NCBI RefSeq assembly: GCF_013305725.1
Contig: NZ_CP047883.1
Span: 1,281,001-1,345,000 of the forward strand
DNA length: 64,000 bases
Direction of reading: 5' to 3'
DNA from: Streptococcus mitis
GTDB taxonomy: Bacteria > Bacillota > Bacilli > Lactobacillales > Streptococcaceae
In this document: positions 17,789 through 27,254 of the stretch, in pieces
Layout of the letters: every line of letters begins with the position of its first letter
How positions within the stretch are numbered: position 1 is the stretch's first letter
Made by a program: the position numbers and the translations under genes
Notes under the pieces: generated by a model
Told to the model about the DNA's origin: nothing
Database searches by the model: none
The model's input: only the letters and a program-made list of their open reading frames with translations

Positions 17789-19126
17789 TTATCTATTCTT
17801 ACGTTTCGAGGGAGATTGAATTGCAATCTTGACTTCAAAAATCGTTCCTCTCGGTTTATTATCCTTAACTGTAATCGTTCCTCTTAAGGAATCAACAATC
17901 TGCTTGGCCAAAGATAATCCCAAACCAAAACCACCTTTCTGACGAGTTCTTGCCTTATCAACACGATAGAAGCGATCAAAGATTTTCTTTTTATCTGTAG
18001 CCGAAATACCAATACCATTATCAGATACAGTAAGATAAAGATGCCGATCTGTACAATGAACAAGAAACTCAATCTTTCCATCTTCTTCTGTATATTTTAT
18101 TGCATTATCAAATAAGATTGTCATTAACTGCTTGAGAAGCAACTGATCCGTCATAATAGGACGGTAAATTCTATTCTCAGATTCAAAGACTCGGTCATTT
18201 TCCGAAGCAATCAAGCCATAGTTCGTAAAGGTCGTTTTAAAGAACTGTGGTGATACTTCCGCTATTTCTGGTTTTATTCCATCATCACGGCGGGCTAAGT
18301 TAAGAAGATTTGTTGTTAAAAAACGCATATTTCGAACTTCTTCAAGACTGGAAGCGATACTCTCACTAGACTCCATAATGGTCGCTTCGGGTTTTCTAAA
18401 CAAATTCTCCAAACGATTTTGCAAGACTGCTAAAGGAGTTCTCAATTCATGACTAGCATTTTCCACAAAGGACTGTTGCTTCTGCATGCTCTCAAGCAGA
18501 GGACGAACACTGACCCTAGCTAGATAGAGACTGGCGAGCAAAGACAGAATCCAGAAACTAGCCATCACGATCACAATCAATTGCTCATGCTTTTGACTGG
18601 CTTGCTCCAACTGACTGGTATTAATCAAAACAGCTGCATACTTGATATTGGTTGAAACCGAACTGATATTCGTTTCCATCAAAATCATGCGATAAATTTC
18701 TTCTTGTCCATAGCTATTAAAAACTTGAATCTGGTAGATATGGCCTAGTTCTTTTTTCTCTAACTTAATCTTATCCAATCCCAAAAATCGGTTTCCAGAA
18801 AGGAGCTGGGTAAAATTCTTATCAAAAAGAATGACTTCTGTGTTGGAACTGACATTGGGTTTTACTTCAGTCTTGCTAGAATCTGTAGCGGCATTCTCTA
18901 AGTCTTTAATCTCTTCTGTTGCCCTATTTACAGCCAGCTGAATAACTGCCTGAGGATTTTCACTCAGTCCATGAAGCTTATCATCCACCGAAGTATAGAG
19001 ACTCGAATGCATGACCTGCAATATAATCAAGGTCATAGTGGAGAAAATCAGAGTGAAGACACCAAAGTTGCGGATAAAATAACTAAAGTCATCCGCATAC
19101 CATGTTTTTTTTAGTTTACTGAACAT
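17789..19126 (-). CDS. ciaH: Sensor histidine kinase CiaH
   Basis: Membrane sensor of the CiaRH two-component system, which links cell-wall stress, beta-lactam tolerance, competence repression and csRNA expression in streptococci. The 445-residue protein has membrane segments near residues 18-40 and 188-208 flanking an extracellular sensor domain. The H-box [14 protein letters not shown] carries the phospho-His. N-box [10 protein letters not shown] and G1 DNGIGI complete the kinase core. It overlaps ciaR by 11 bp. Confidence 0.96.
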   Translation of the reverse strand: MFSKLKKTWYADDFSYFIRNFGVFTLIFSTMTLIILQVMHSSLYTSVDDKLHGLSENPQAVIQLAVNRATEEIKDLENAATDSSKTEVKPNVSSNTEVILFDKNFTQLLSGNRFLGLDKIKLEKKELGHIYQIQVFNSYGQEEIYRMILMETNISSVSTNIKYAAVLINTSQLEQASQKHEQLIVIVMASFWILSLLASLYLARVSVRPLLESMQKQQSFVENASHELRTPLAVLQNRLENLFRKPEATIMESSESIASSLEEVRNMRFLTTNLLNLARRDDGIKPEIAEVSPQFFKTTFTNYGLIASENDRVFESENRIYRPIMTDQLLLKQLMTILFDNAIKYTEEDGKIEFLVHCTDRHLYLTVSDNGIGISATDKKKIFDRFYRVDKARTRQKGGFGLGLSLAKQIVDSLRGTITVKDNKPRGTIFEVKIAIQSPSKRKNR

Positions 19127-19790
19127 CTTTTAAAATATACCCAACACTGCGCAAGGTTTGCAAATTCTCTGCAAAAGTGGTTCCTTTTAATTTCTTACGG
19201 ACTTTTGAAACATAGACTTCGACAACTGAAATCGTTGTGTCACTATCAAATCCCCATAGACGATCAAAAATCTGAGTCTTGGGCAAAATAACATTTTGAT
19301 TTTGAAGGAAATAAACTAATAAATCGAACTCTTTCCCCAACAATTCGACAGGAGTATCTTCGACTTTAACGGTATTGGTTGACAAATTAACCACAATATT
19401 TCCATAAGTCAAGCTGTTTTCATTAAATTTACCTGAACGTTTGAGAAGGGCTTGAATCCGCATTTTGAGTTCTTCTAGGTAGAAAGGTTTAGTCAGATAA
19501 TCATCCGCTCCCAGTTCAAATCCATGTCCCTTATCATCCAAACTTTCCTTGGCAGTCATGATCAGAACTGGAGTCGTAATCCCCTTTTCACGCAATTCTT
19601 TCAAGACTTGGAAGCCATTTTTTTCAGGTAACATCAAATCGAGCAAAATCAAATCATAGACTCCACTCTCAGCTTCGTAGAGACCTTCTTCCCCATCAAA
19701 TACCTGCATAACATCCGCAAAATCGTCTAAAAAGTCAAATACTGAATTTGACAGGCCTAGGTCATCCTCAACTAATAAGATTTTTATCAT
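19116..19790 (-). CDS. ciaR: Response regulator CiaR
   Basis: OmpR/PhoB-type regulator, 224 residues. The receiver domain contains the acidic pair ED near residues 8-9, phospho-acceptor Asp in LILLDLMLP (about residue 51), and the Lys in YLTKPF (about 101). The C-terminal winged helix ends [14 protein letters not shown] start at [10 protein letters not shown] because GGAGGAG lies just upstream; the longer frame to 19856 would run through the promoter. Confidence 0.97.
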   Translation of the reverse strand: MIKILLVEDDLGLSNSVFDFLDDFADVMQVFDGEEGLYEAESGVYDLILLDLMLPEKNGFQVLKELREKGITTPVLIMTAKESLDDKGHGFELGADDYLTKPFYLEELKMRIQALLKRSGKFNENSLTYGNIVVNLSTNTVKVEDTPVELLGKEFDLLVYFLQNQNVILPKTQIFDRLWGFDSDTTISVVEVYVSKVRKKLKGTTFAENLQTLRSVGYILKDVQ

Positions 19791-19814
19791 GAGAAACTCC
19801 TCCTTATTAAAACT

Positions 19815-19836
19815 ATTATACCAAATTTGCCTTAAA
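19815..19836 (-). promoter_or_regulatory. ciaR promoter with possible CiaR half-site
   Basis: TATAAT (19815-19820) preceded on the minus strand by TTTAAG-GCAAA-TTTGGT. The first hexamer is a perfect CiaR half-site; the second matches TTTAAG in four of six positions. This suggests autoregulation, but the second half abuts the -10, so binding would not have the usual activator geometry. Confidence 0.5.
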
Positions 19837-19880
19837 GAAAACTCAACTCTCTGCATTTTACATGAGATAGCTGAGTTTTC
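19837..19880 (-). terminator. pepN terminator overlapping the ciaR promoter
   Basis: GAAAACTCA and TGAGTTTTC arms separated by a ~25-nt loop, with TTCTTT following on the minus strand. Its downstream side merges into the TTTAAG of the ciaR promoter. Confidence 0.6.
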
Positions 19881-19898
19881 TTTTTATTTTAGGCTTAT

Positions 19899-22445
19899 TT
19901 ATGCATTTCCGTATTGAAGAACGACTGCTTCCACTGCAGCTTTTTCACGGTTAATCAAGTCAACACGCGCTGCAATTTCCTTGATTCCCATACCGATGTT
20001 ACGGCTAAGAGCAAGGTCAGAAAGTTGTGGCTCAAAGAATTCCTTGTATTCCGCCAAGCGTTGCTGAGTCTTAAATACGTGAGCAGGAAGGATGACAAAG
20101 CTATCAAAGCTCATATCTCCTCCAAGGGCTGCCTTAATCCAAGCCCAGTTTTCACGAGCCCAAGACCATGCTGTTTCCTGAGTTGCTTGATGGCTTAAGA
20201 ACTGGAAGTACCAAGCAGACAAGTCTTGTGGTTTGACCACAAATTTGTCCTTCCAAGAAGCAATCAAGTTTTGGATATTGTCCGCATCTGTACTGTAGGC
20301 AAGAGCTGCTGCCAACTGACGTTTAAAGACCGCATCTGTTGCGTGCGTATAAGTATCAAGATAAAGTGCTAACAAGTCTTTAGTCTCATGATGTTTCATC
20401 TCATTGATCAGAACTTGTGAGCGAATAGCTGCTGGAAGTCCTGCAAGCTGATTCTTGTGAGCTTCGAAGATTTGGCTAGCGACTTGGCTAGCTTCTGCAT
20501 CATTTGAGCGAATCATCATAGAAATGGCTAACTGACGAACCAATTCATCCTCATCTGATTCGCCATCTTTAGCTTCAAAACCAAGACGGTCATAATTATG
20601 ACGAGCCAATTTAGCAACCAAGTCTTTGAAGGCTCTTTCAGCTTCTGTTCCTTCATCGATAAAGCGCTCAAGAGCAGAAATTACTTCAGAAACAGCTGAA
20701 ACGACAAGGTAAGATTCTTCCTTAGCAAGTTTATCAAGAACTGGAAGCAAGTCAGCATAAGAAATGTGCCCTGCCTCAGCAAGCAAACGACGTTCTTGAA
20801 CGATCTGCAGTTTACTTGTCTTATCAAGCTCAACTAGGTCAGCAAGAACAGCATCTAACAAGTCTCCTTGATAGTCTGTAATGTAGTGGGCTGTATTTTC
20901 TGTGTTGAGACGAAGTGCTGTTTTGTTTTCTGCAAGAAGAGCTGCGTAGCCAGGTATTTCGATACTTTCAGTTTCAAGTGTATCAGGCAAACCTTTCCAG
21001 TTGCTATTGAGTGGCACTACCCAGAGACGGTTCTTATCTTCGTGTTCACCGATAAAGAATTGTTTTTGTGAAATCTTCAAAACATCATTTTCAACTTTGA
21101 CAGTAAGAGCTGGGTAACCAGGCTGTTCCAACCAAGAATCCATGAAGGCTGCGACATCACGTCCTGACGCTTGACCAAGGGCATCCCAAAGGTCACTACC
21201 AATGGTGTTGCTGTATTGGTGTTTTTCAAAGTAGGCATGCAAACCTTTAGTGAAATCGGCATCTCCTAGCCAACGGCGAAGCATGTGCATGAGACGGCTT
21301 CCTTTGGCATAGACGATAGCGCCATCAAAGAGCGTATTGATTTCATCTGGGTGTTTGACTTCGACGTGAACAGACTGAACACCATCAGTCGCGTCACGTT
21401 CAAGAGCAAGAGGTACTCCACCTGTTTGGAAGTCTTCAAAAATATTCCAGCTTGGTTCAATAGCATCCACACAGACGTACTCCATCATGTTAGCGAAGCT
21501 TTCATTAAGCCAAAGGTCATCCCACCATTTCATAGTTACGAGGTTACCAAACCATTGGTGAGCCAATTCATGGGCAACAACAAGGGCAACTTGTTGACGG
21601 CTAGCAAATGTAGAGTTCTCATCGACAACCAAGTAAACTTCACGGTAGGTTACCAGACCCCAGTTTTCCATAGCACCTGCTGAGAAGTCAGGAAGGGCGA
21701 TGTGGAGAGATTGAGGAATTGGGTACTTAACTCCATAGTAATCTTCGTAAAACTCGATAGAGCGAACAGCAATATCCAGTGAGAAATCAAGGTTAGATAG
21801 TGGATGGGCTTTGGTTGAGTAGACACCTACGAGGGTACCGTTTTTAGTTTTAGCCGTTACCCCTTGCAAATCACCCGCAACAAAGGCTAACAAGTAAGAA
21901 GACATGCGAGGTGTTGTTTCAAACTTCCAGATACCTGTTTCCTTACGGTTTTCAACATCGATTTCTGGCATATTAGACAAGGCCAATTCACCTTCTGCTT
22001 GGTCGAAACGTAGAGAGAGGTCAAAAGTTGCTTTGGCTTCTGGTTCATCCACACATGGGAAGGCTTCGCGCGCAAAATGACTCTCGAACTGAGTAGACAA
22101 GACTTCCTTCTTGACTCCATCAACTGTGTAATAAGAAGGGTAAATCCCTGTCATGTTGTCTGTAATTTTTCCTGAGAAAGCGATAACCACTTCAACTTGA
22201 CCAGCCTCAGCCAATTCGATATGAAGGGCTTCATTTTCATGGTCAACTGTGAATGGGCGAGCTACCCCTGCAACTTCTACAGAAGCGATTTCCAAGTCTT
22301 TTTGGTGGAGGGAAATGCGGTCACTCTGTGCTTGACCAGTGATGGTTACCTTCCCTGAAAAAGTCTTGGTCTCACGACTCAAGTCTAAAAATAAATCATA
22401 ATGTTCAGGAACAAATTGCTTAATAAAATGTTCAACTGCTTGCAT
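19899..22445 (-). CDS. pepN: Aminopeptidase N (lysyl/alanyl aminopeptidase)
   Basis: M1 family zinc metallopeptidase of 848 residues that removes N-terminal residues from oligopeptides taken up by the cell. The exopeptidase motif GAMENWG and zinc motif HELAHQWFGN with downstream NESFAN (third ligand Glu) are intact. The C-terminal ERAP1-like helical domain fills residues ~520-840. No signal peptide, so cytosolic. It has its own promoter and terminator upstream of ciaRH, the arrangement known in pneumococcus. Confidence 0.97.
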   Translation of the reverse strand: MQAVEHFIKQFVPEHYDLFLDLSRETKTFSGKVTITGQAQSDRISLHQKDLEIASVEVAGVARPFTVDHENEALHIELAEAGQVEVVIAFSGKITDNMTGIYPSYYTVDGVKKEVLSTQFESHFAREAFPCVDEPEAKATFDLSLRFDQAEGELALSNMPEIDVENRKETGIWKFETTPRMSSYLLAFVAGDLQGVTAKTKNGTLVGVYSTKAHPLSNLDFSLDIAVRSIEFYEDYYGVKYPIPQSLHIALPDFSAGAMENWGLVTYREVYLVVDENSTFASRQQVALVVAHELAHQWFGNLVTMKWWDDLWLNESFANMMEYVCVDAIEPSWNIFEDFQTGGVPLALERDATDGVQSVHVEVKHPDEINTLFDGAIVYAKGSRLMHMLRRWLGDADFTKGLHAYFEKHQYSNTIGSDLWDALGQASGRDVAAFMDSWLEQPGYPALTVKVENDVLKISQKQFFIGEHEDKNRLWVVPLNSNWKGLPDTLETESIEIPGYAALLAENKTALRLNTENTAHYITDYQGDLLDAVLADLVELDKTSKLQIVQERRLLAEAGHISYADLLPVLDKLAKEESYLVVSAVSEVISALERFIDEGTEAERAFKDLVAKLARHNYDRLGFEAKDGESDEDELVRQLAISMMIRSNDAEASQVASQIFEAHKNQLAGLPAAIRSQVLINEMKHHETKDLLALYLDTYTHATDAVFKRQLAAALAYSTDADNIQNLIASWKDKFVVKPQDLSAWYFQFLSHQATQETAWSWARENWAWIKAALGGDMSFDSFVILPAHVFKTQQRLAEYKEFFEPQLSDLALSRNIGMGIKEIAARVDLINREKAAVEAVVLQYGNA

Positions 22446-22497
22446 AGTTTTCTCCTATTCTAAGTTTAAGAGCTAGAGCTCTTCTTCAAACAAACTT

Positions 22498-22506
22498 ATT
22501 ATATCA
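22498..22506 (-). promoter_or_regulatory. Extended -10 promoter for pepN
   Basis: TGATATAAT on the minus strand, about 53 bp upstream of the ATG. The leader contains the inverted repeat AAGAGCT/AGCTCTT (22467-22482), which can form a small hairpin before the ribosome site. Confidence 0.6.
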
Positions 22507-22567
22507 TGTTTTACTTGAGAAAAAAGGATTGGACGGTGATTTCCAAAACTTTCTTCCTCCTAATAGT

Positions 22568-23008
22568 CTACAGTGGGTAGACCTTGCGAAATTCTTCTAA
22601 AACAACCTTGCTTTCAGGTGTAAAAGTCAGTCCTGCTTCTTTCAGCCACTCGGCGAAACAATCCTCATGAACCTGACGCCAATAGGCTAAGGATTTGTCA
22701 CCTTCCCCTTCCTTAAAGGCATGTTGAGCAGAAACTTGATTGAAGGGCTGAACGGAAACCCTTGTAATTTCGACAATGCAGACAGACTGATTTTGACTAT
22801 CTAAAATGACATCAAAAGTTCCTTCTTGAGGAAGAGACTCGGCTTCTAGTGCGTAGAAATCGTAGGCTGAAGCTGTTGCTGTTTTTTCGCCTTTTAAAAC
22901 CAAATCCGCTAAAAGGTCTGGTTCCACTCCAAAAGCCCAAGCATCTATCTCGTCTCCGATAGAAGGATTGATTTGCTTATAGGCATTCCACATTTCTTGC
23001 GATGTCAT
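22568..23008 (-). CDS. ASCH domain protein
   Basis: 146-residue protein with the ASCH (PUA-like, RNA-binding) fold. Evidence is the early WAFGVEPDLLADLVLKGEKTATAS block, the VCIVEITRVSVQPFNQV strand region and the C-terminal EGDKSLAYWRQVHEDCF signature. ASCH proteins are thought to bind RNA or act in nucleobase hydrolysis; function is unproven here. It is last in a three-gene unit with the SDR and DUF2829 genes. Confidence 0.85.
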   Translation of the reverse strand: MTSQEMWNAYKQINPSIGDEIDAWAFGVEPDLLADLVLKGEKTATASAYDFYALEAESLPQEGTFDVILDSQNQSVCIVEITRVSVQPFNQVSAQHAFKEGEGDKSLAYWRQVHEDCFAEWLKEAGLTFTPESKVVLEEFRKVYPL

Positions 23009-23038
23009 AGGTGCTCCTTTTTATTAACTTTGTTCTCC

Positions 23039-23737
23039 CTATTTCAAAGACCAGCCACCATCTATTGTCAGAATTTGTCCCTGCATGGCAGATACCTTTC
23101 CACTGGCCAAAAAGAGGCTGACTTCTCCCACTTCCTCTGGTTCAATCCAGCGCTTGATTGGTGTTTCGCTCGCCACCCAGTCTGCTAATCCACCTGGTTC
23201 AAAGTCGGCAGCGGTCATAGCTGTCTTGACTGCTCCTGGAGCGATACCAAAGACCTGAATCCCAGCTTCAGCATAATCTAGAGCCAACTGTTTGGTAAAT
23301 CCAGCCAAGGCGTGCTTCGAAGAAGTATAGGCATGTCCACCTCCACCTGCTAGGCTAGAAGCAATGGAGCACATATTGATAATAATCCCTTTTTTATTCT
23401 CCAACATTTGAGTCAAATAATACCGAGTCAACTCAACAGGAGTCACGTAGTTGATTTCAAAAATCTCATGAATTTCCTGCGCTGTCTGTTCCAAAAGTGG
23501 TTTGTAATCATCCAAAACTCCAGCAGTATTGCACAAAACATCAACCTGAGGACACCAATCAAAAATAGGCTCCAAGTTCAAGGTCAAATCTCTCTGTAGA
23601 AAGTGGAAATCACCCTGTAAGAGTGGATTTTCACCTTGGTCAACTCCATAAACTTGAAAGCCATTCTCTAAAAAGAGTCGAGCTTGAGCCAGACCGATCC
23701 CTGAACTCACTCCCGTAATCAATACACATCTAGTCAT
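23039..23737 (-). CDS. Short-chain dehydrogenase/reductase (FabG-like)
   Basis: 232-residue SDR with the NAD(P)-binding TGVSSGIG at the N-terminus (residues 9-16), NTAGVLDDY (NNAG equivalent), the catalytic Ser in NMCSIASS and YxxxK as YTSSK. The C-terminal ILTIDGGWSLK is typical of the FabG-like class. It overlaps the DUF2829 gene by 8 bp. As fatty-acid synthesis genes are elsewhere, it is probably an accessory oxidoreductase with unknown substrate. Confidence 0.85.
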   Translation of the reverse strand: MTRCVLITGVSSGIGLAQARLFLENGFQVYGVDQGENPLLQGDFHFLQRDLTLNLEPIFDWCPQVDVLCNTAGVLDDYKPLLEQTAQEIHEIFEINYVTPVELTRYYLTQMLENKKGIIINMCSIASSLAGGGGHAYTSSKHALAGFTKQLALDYAEAGIQVFGIAPGAVKTAMTAADFEPGGLADWVASETPIKRWIEPEEVGEVSLFLASGKVSAMQGQILTIDGGWSLK

Positions 23738-23966
23738 GCACTTCTACCCAATCCGTCGCCAAAACATCACAAGGTGTCGGACTCCACATGGAAAAACCTT
23801 CCCCTTCTCCAGACACGTTGATTAGGAAGTAAGGCGTCACCTCAAGTGCAACCCCGTTTTGTTCAATGGTGTCAAAAAGCTGCACATAGTTTTCAGCACC
23901 TCCCCAACCAGTACGTACATATTTTTTCTTATCCTTTAACCCCGGTAGAATTTCTTCAAATGTCAT
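23730..23966 (-). CDS. DUF2829 domain protein
   Basis: 78-residue protein that is essentially one DUF2829 domain: TFEEILPGLKDKKKYVRTGWGGAENYVQLF, a middle strand segment, and the terminal WSPTPCDVLATDWVEV block. Such domains are common in phages and in Firmicute genomes; function unknown. It is first in the DUF2829-SDR-ASCH unit, with GGAGAAAAAC before the ATG. Confidence 0.85.
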   Translation of the reverse strand: MTFEEILPGLKDKKKYVRTGWGGAENYVQLFDTIEQNGVALEVTPYFLINVSGEGEGFSMWSPTPCDVLATDWVEVHD

Positions 23967-24007
23967 GTTTTTCTCCTTTAATTCTAAATTCTTAGTTTAA
24001 TTATAAC

Positions 24008-24047
24008 AAAAAACCGTTTTCCAACGGCTTTTTGACTGTGATTTATT
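24008..24047 (-). terminator. Terminator, copy 1 of a repeated sequence (after aldo/keto reductase)
   Basis: Minus strand AGCCGTT-GGAA-AACGGTTTTTTG. The core plus flanking TTTTTGACT recurs at 25036 and 26411, each time at the end of a leftward gene. Confidence 0.7.
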
Positions 24048-24062
24048 TACATCTGCTTCTAC

Positions 24063-24989
24063 TTACGGCAAATTATTCCCTGCAGCAAGATAAATTTCAT
24101 ACCATTCTTTTCTTGTTAAGCTAAAGTTTGTCGCTTCGCTAACTTCTCTCAAGTGCTTAGGATTTGTTGTACCTACGACTGCCTGCATTTTTGCTGGATA
24201 ACGCAATATCCAAGAAATGGCAATAGTTGAAGGGGTTACTCCATATTTAATAGCTAAACGATCAAGTACTTGATTTAAAACTTGAAATTTCTCATTTCCA
24301 ACAAAATTCCCTTTAAAATACCCGAATTGTAAGACAGACCATGCTTGAATGACCACATCGTGTAATTTGCAATATTCAAAAATGCTGCCATCTCGCATAG
24401 CTGCTTGACTATCTTCCATATTAACATGAAAACCTGATTCGAATCCTGGAGTAAAAGCCGCACTCAATTGTAGCTGATTAACAGCTAACGGCTGCTTGAC
24501 ATCTTTTTTAAGCAACTCCATCATCATAGGATTTTGATTAGAAACTCCAAAATCTCGAACCTTACCTTGTTTATAAAGAAGATCAAAGGCTTCTGCTACT
24601 TGGTCAGATTCCATCAAAGCATCTGGTCGATGAAGAAGCAAGCTATCTAGATGATCAATCTTCAATCTTTGCAAAATTCCGTCAACTGATTTTATAATAT
24701 AGTCCTTAGAAAAATCAAAATAGGTAAATTCTTCAATGCGAATGCCACATTTGGACTGAATCCACATCTTTTCTCTTAAATCTGGACGATTTTTTAGGAC
24801 AAGACCTAACAGTTCTTCACAACGACCACGACCATAAATATCAGCCAAGTCAAAAGCATTGATTCCAACAGAAAGTGCTGTTTCTACAAGCTCTTCAACT
24901 TCTTTTACAGACTTATCTTTTATTCTCATCATTCCGAGAACAATTTCTGATAATTCTTTGTCATCTTGACCAAGAGTTATGTATCTCAT
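24063..24989 (-). CDS. Aldo/keto reductase
   Basis: 308-residue NADPH-dependent (alpha/beta)8 oxidoreductase. AFDLADIYGRGRCEELLG contains the catalytic Asp and Tyr, WIQSKCGIR the Lys, and SLLLHRPD the His of the AKR tetrad. The C-terminal IAISWILRYPAKMQAVVGTTNPKHL is the cofactor-binding block. It resembles the YdhF-type AKR group. I use the ATG at 24989, preceded by AGGAGAAAAATTTG; a TTG one codon upstream is less likely. Confidence 0.9.
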   Translation of the reverse strand: MRYITLGQDDKELSEIVLGMMRIKDKSVKEVEELVETALSVGINAFDLADIYGRGRCEELLGLVLKNRPDLREKMWIQSKCGIRIEEFTYFDFSKDYIIKSVDGILQRLKIDHLDSLLLHRPDALMESDQVAEAFDLLYKQGKVRDFGVSNQNPMMMELLKKDVKQPLAVNQLQLSAAFTPGFESGFHVNMEDSQAAMRDGSIFEYCKLHDVVIQAWSVLQFGYFKGNFVGNEKFQVLNQVLDRLAIKYGVTPSTIAISWILRYPAKMQAVVGTTNPKHLREVSEATNFSLTRKEWYEIYLAAGNNLP

Positions 24990-25035
24990 CAAATTTTTCT
25001 CCTTTAATTTCTACCATTCTTCCCTTCATTATATC

Positions 25036-25072
25036 AAAAAATCGCTTTGCAACGGCTTTTTGACTATGATTC
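25036..25072 (-). terminator. Terminator, copy 2 of a repeated sequence (after DUF6287 gene)
   Basis: Minus strand AGCCGTTGCAAAGCGATTTTTTG: stem with GTTGC/GC pairing and a strong T-tract. It is almost identical to the copy at 26411. Confidence 0.7.
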
Positions 25073-25082
25073 TCCTATTATT

Positions 25083-26331
25083 TTACGGGATATCACTTGA
25101 CTTTACTTTATAGTAATAAAAATCTTCATCATAATTTTCAGCTGATTGAGTAATAATTAAGCGTGGCCGTGAGCTATCTGATTGATCACCCATTGGATTG
25201 TTTAAAACCTTTTTTAAACAATCCAATAGCAGCACTTGTATGACCACTTTGTAAACTAACATACGGAACACTGCTCTTCTTAGATGAATCTTTGATTACT
25301 TTAATCCTATTTCCATCCCCAGTTGTTCCATCAGAATTAATTATCAATTCATTTCCGCGACCATTCCTCCATGTTCCAACAAGTGTTGAAATATCGCCAT
25401 TTTCTATAGCTTCAATATCTAAATCTATCTCTGTAGAACTAATACTGTTATACTTTTCCCACCACTCTTCTTTGTAAGGTTTTAAATAAGTCTTCCCATA
25501 AAATACTCTGTTCTCTGTTACTCTATCATTATCTGGCCCAACTTCATTAGCAGGAATAAATGTTAAAGTTAATTCTTGACCAATAGTTGCGTTTTTATTA
25601 TCCTCTACAAAATACACTTCATAGTAATCATTAATTTTTTTCGGTGTTTTACTTTTATCCAACTTAAATTGTGCATGAGTAGAGCCACTCCAGAAAATCC
25701 AATTCCCATCTTGATAAGACACTCTTGGAAAAACAGAAGTTATCCCTTTATAGTAATCTTCTCTTTTATACCCATACAAAGTAAAATTAGAGTCTACTAT
25801 TGCTTTTTCTAAATAGTCATTAGAATATGTCCCTTTAAAATCGCTTAAATCACCTTGAAGAATGCCATCCTTATTATTTTTAAAATAATCACTATTATTA
25901 GCAAATACCATCTCATGATTTTTATTTCCATCAGATAAGGTGATTACCTTTAAAATTTTAGACGAATCGTCTACATTATTAACTGAAATAGATATTTTAA
26001 AATCCTTATTTCCGTCTGACTTATTAAATTCTGTAACAGAAGACCTATTGTTGCCATCTTCTTTCCAATCCGTAGAAAAATCTCCAAATACATTACCTTC
26101 GTCTGTATTATATGAAATTCTCCAATTCTGATTATTCTTAGTAACAGTAGCTTTCTCACCTGTAGAAGACACATAATCTCCCGATAAATCTAAAAAGTCT
26201 GACTTTATAATTTCCTCCGTATTTAGTTGTTTTTTCTGAGCATCACTCTCTTTATGATTCCCATACAAGAAAAACCAAACTAAACCTGTTAAAAGAGAAA
26301 TAATCCCAAAAGATATAAATATTTTCTTCAT
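25083..26331 (-). pseudogene. DUF6287-type surface protein, frameshifted near the 3' end
   Basis: Probable secreted or membrane-anchored protein: KKIFISFGIISLLTGLVWFFLYGNH is an N-terminal hydrophobic anchor, followed by ~340 extracellular residues. The C-terminal domain (STEIDLDIEAIENGDISTL, then GTWRNGRGNELIIN) matches DUF6287. The zero frame stops at 25186 after GFKQSNG. The expected ending (NPMGDQSDSSRPRLIITQ, then DEDFYYYKVKSSDIP) is in another frame and ends at 25083. One extra base near 25200 explains this. The site is inside a perfect inverted repeat. Function unknown. It could be an authentic frameshift or an assembly error. Confidence 0.7.
25188..25217. repeat. Perfect inverted repeat at the DUF6287 frameshift
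   Basis: GGATTGTTTAAAA and its exact reverse complement flank a 4-base loop within coding sequence (13-bp stem, about 25195-25224 region by arms around AACC/TTTT). The extra base that breaks the frame completes the palindrome. Confidence 0.5.
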
Positions 26332-26410
26332 TCTAAACTCCAATATATATAAAATATTTCCTTCATTTTACTATATTGCTAAAAAACTATCAAGGTAAAT
26401 TATAAATAAC

Positions 26411-26446
26411 AAAAAACCGCTTTGCAACGGCTTTTTGACTATATTT
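26411..26446 (-). terminator. Terminator, copy 3 of a repeated sequence (after PadR/membrane-protein operon)
   Basis: Minus strand AGCCGTTGCAAAGCGGTTTTTTG, overlapping the stop codon of the membrane-protein gene. It shares 20 or more consecutive positions with copy 2. Confidence 0.7.
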
Positions 26447-27254
26447 CACTCCATTTTATCTTCTTAAACCCACGGAACAAGACAAAGATTCCAATAAAGA
26501 GGATAGCTAAAGGAATAACTTTTGTAAGAAAAACATTTGAAATTCCCATCCACTCATAGTAACGGAGCAGAGAGCCTACAATAAGGTGGGCAACAATCAT
26601 ACTGACAAAGGGACGAAAAATCGGTTCTTTCCAATTCCAAATACTGATGACCAGCGAAATCGTAAAGACAGATAAACTATCCCAGGGAGCAGGAAGATAA
26701 AAGGCTCCTTCTTGTATGAAGCTTGCCATTCCTACATATCCCAGAACAACTAGCAGAACAAGAATCCCAACGACAACATAGGTGCCAATTTTCATTTTAG
26801 GAGAATCTTGGACTAAACTTCTTCGTAAAATTGTAGCCACAAGCCCAAATCCGACCAGAAAAAGAAGAAGTTGGCCTAAAAACGTAAGCAAATTGACTGT
26901 TAAGAGAGGACCTTTAGAAAAATCACCTAATAGTTGATAGTAGCGTAATACTGCTAAAACAAGAATTGGCGTCAAAAGGGACTCTTTGATAGAACTGCGA
27001 GGTGCTTCCTTGAGCATCTCTTTCATTATTTTTTTAGGATTCTTACCTAGATAATCTTCTGCACTCATGCCATCTCGTTCTGCTTCTGAGAAATCAAGCA
27101 TCATCAAATAAATCTGCTCTCTGAGATAGTCCTCATCATAGAGAAATCCAGCAAGATTAAAACTATCCCACAGTTCCTCAAAATACTGCTGATTCTCCTC
27201 AGAAAACTGATGTAACAAAGCGCTTGTTTCTTCATAATACTTTATTTTCTTCAT
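26439..27254 (-). CDS. DUF1129-like multi-pass membrane protein
   Basis: 271 residues. A soluble N-terminal ~95-residue domain (KKIKYYEETSALLHQFSEENQQYFEELWDS... ) is followed by about five to six membrane segments from residue 98 on. The fold is reminiscent of DUF1129 (YoaF-like) and DUF1700-type proteins that accompany PadR regulators. It overlaps the PadR gene by 4 bp (ATGA), so the two are one unit. I infer the regulator controls its own operon. Function not known. Confidence 0.75.
   Translation of the reverse strand: MKKIKYYEETSALLHQFSEENQQYFEELWDSFNLAGFLYDEDYLREQIYLMMLDFSEAERDGMSAEDYLGKNPKKIMKEMLKEAPRSSIKESLLTPILVLAVLRYYQLLGDFSKGPLLTVNLLTFLGQLLLFLVGFGLVATILRRSLVQDSPKMKIGTYVVVGILVLLVVLGYVGMASFIQEGAFYLPAPWDSLSVFTISLVISIWNWKEPIFRPFVSMIVAHLIVGSLLRYYEWMGISNVFLTKVIPLAILFIGIFVLFRGFKKIKWSEI

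Noticed and set aside
25195..25225. Programmed ribosomal frameshift at the A6 run in the DUF6287 gene
   Set aside because: The run is not in the X_XXY_YYZ register for -1 shifting, and the family alignment is better explained by one inserted base.
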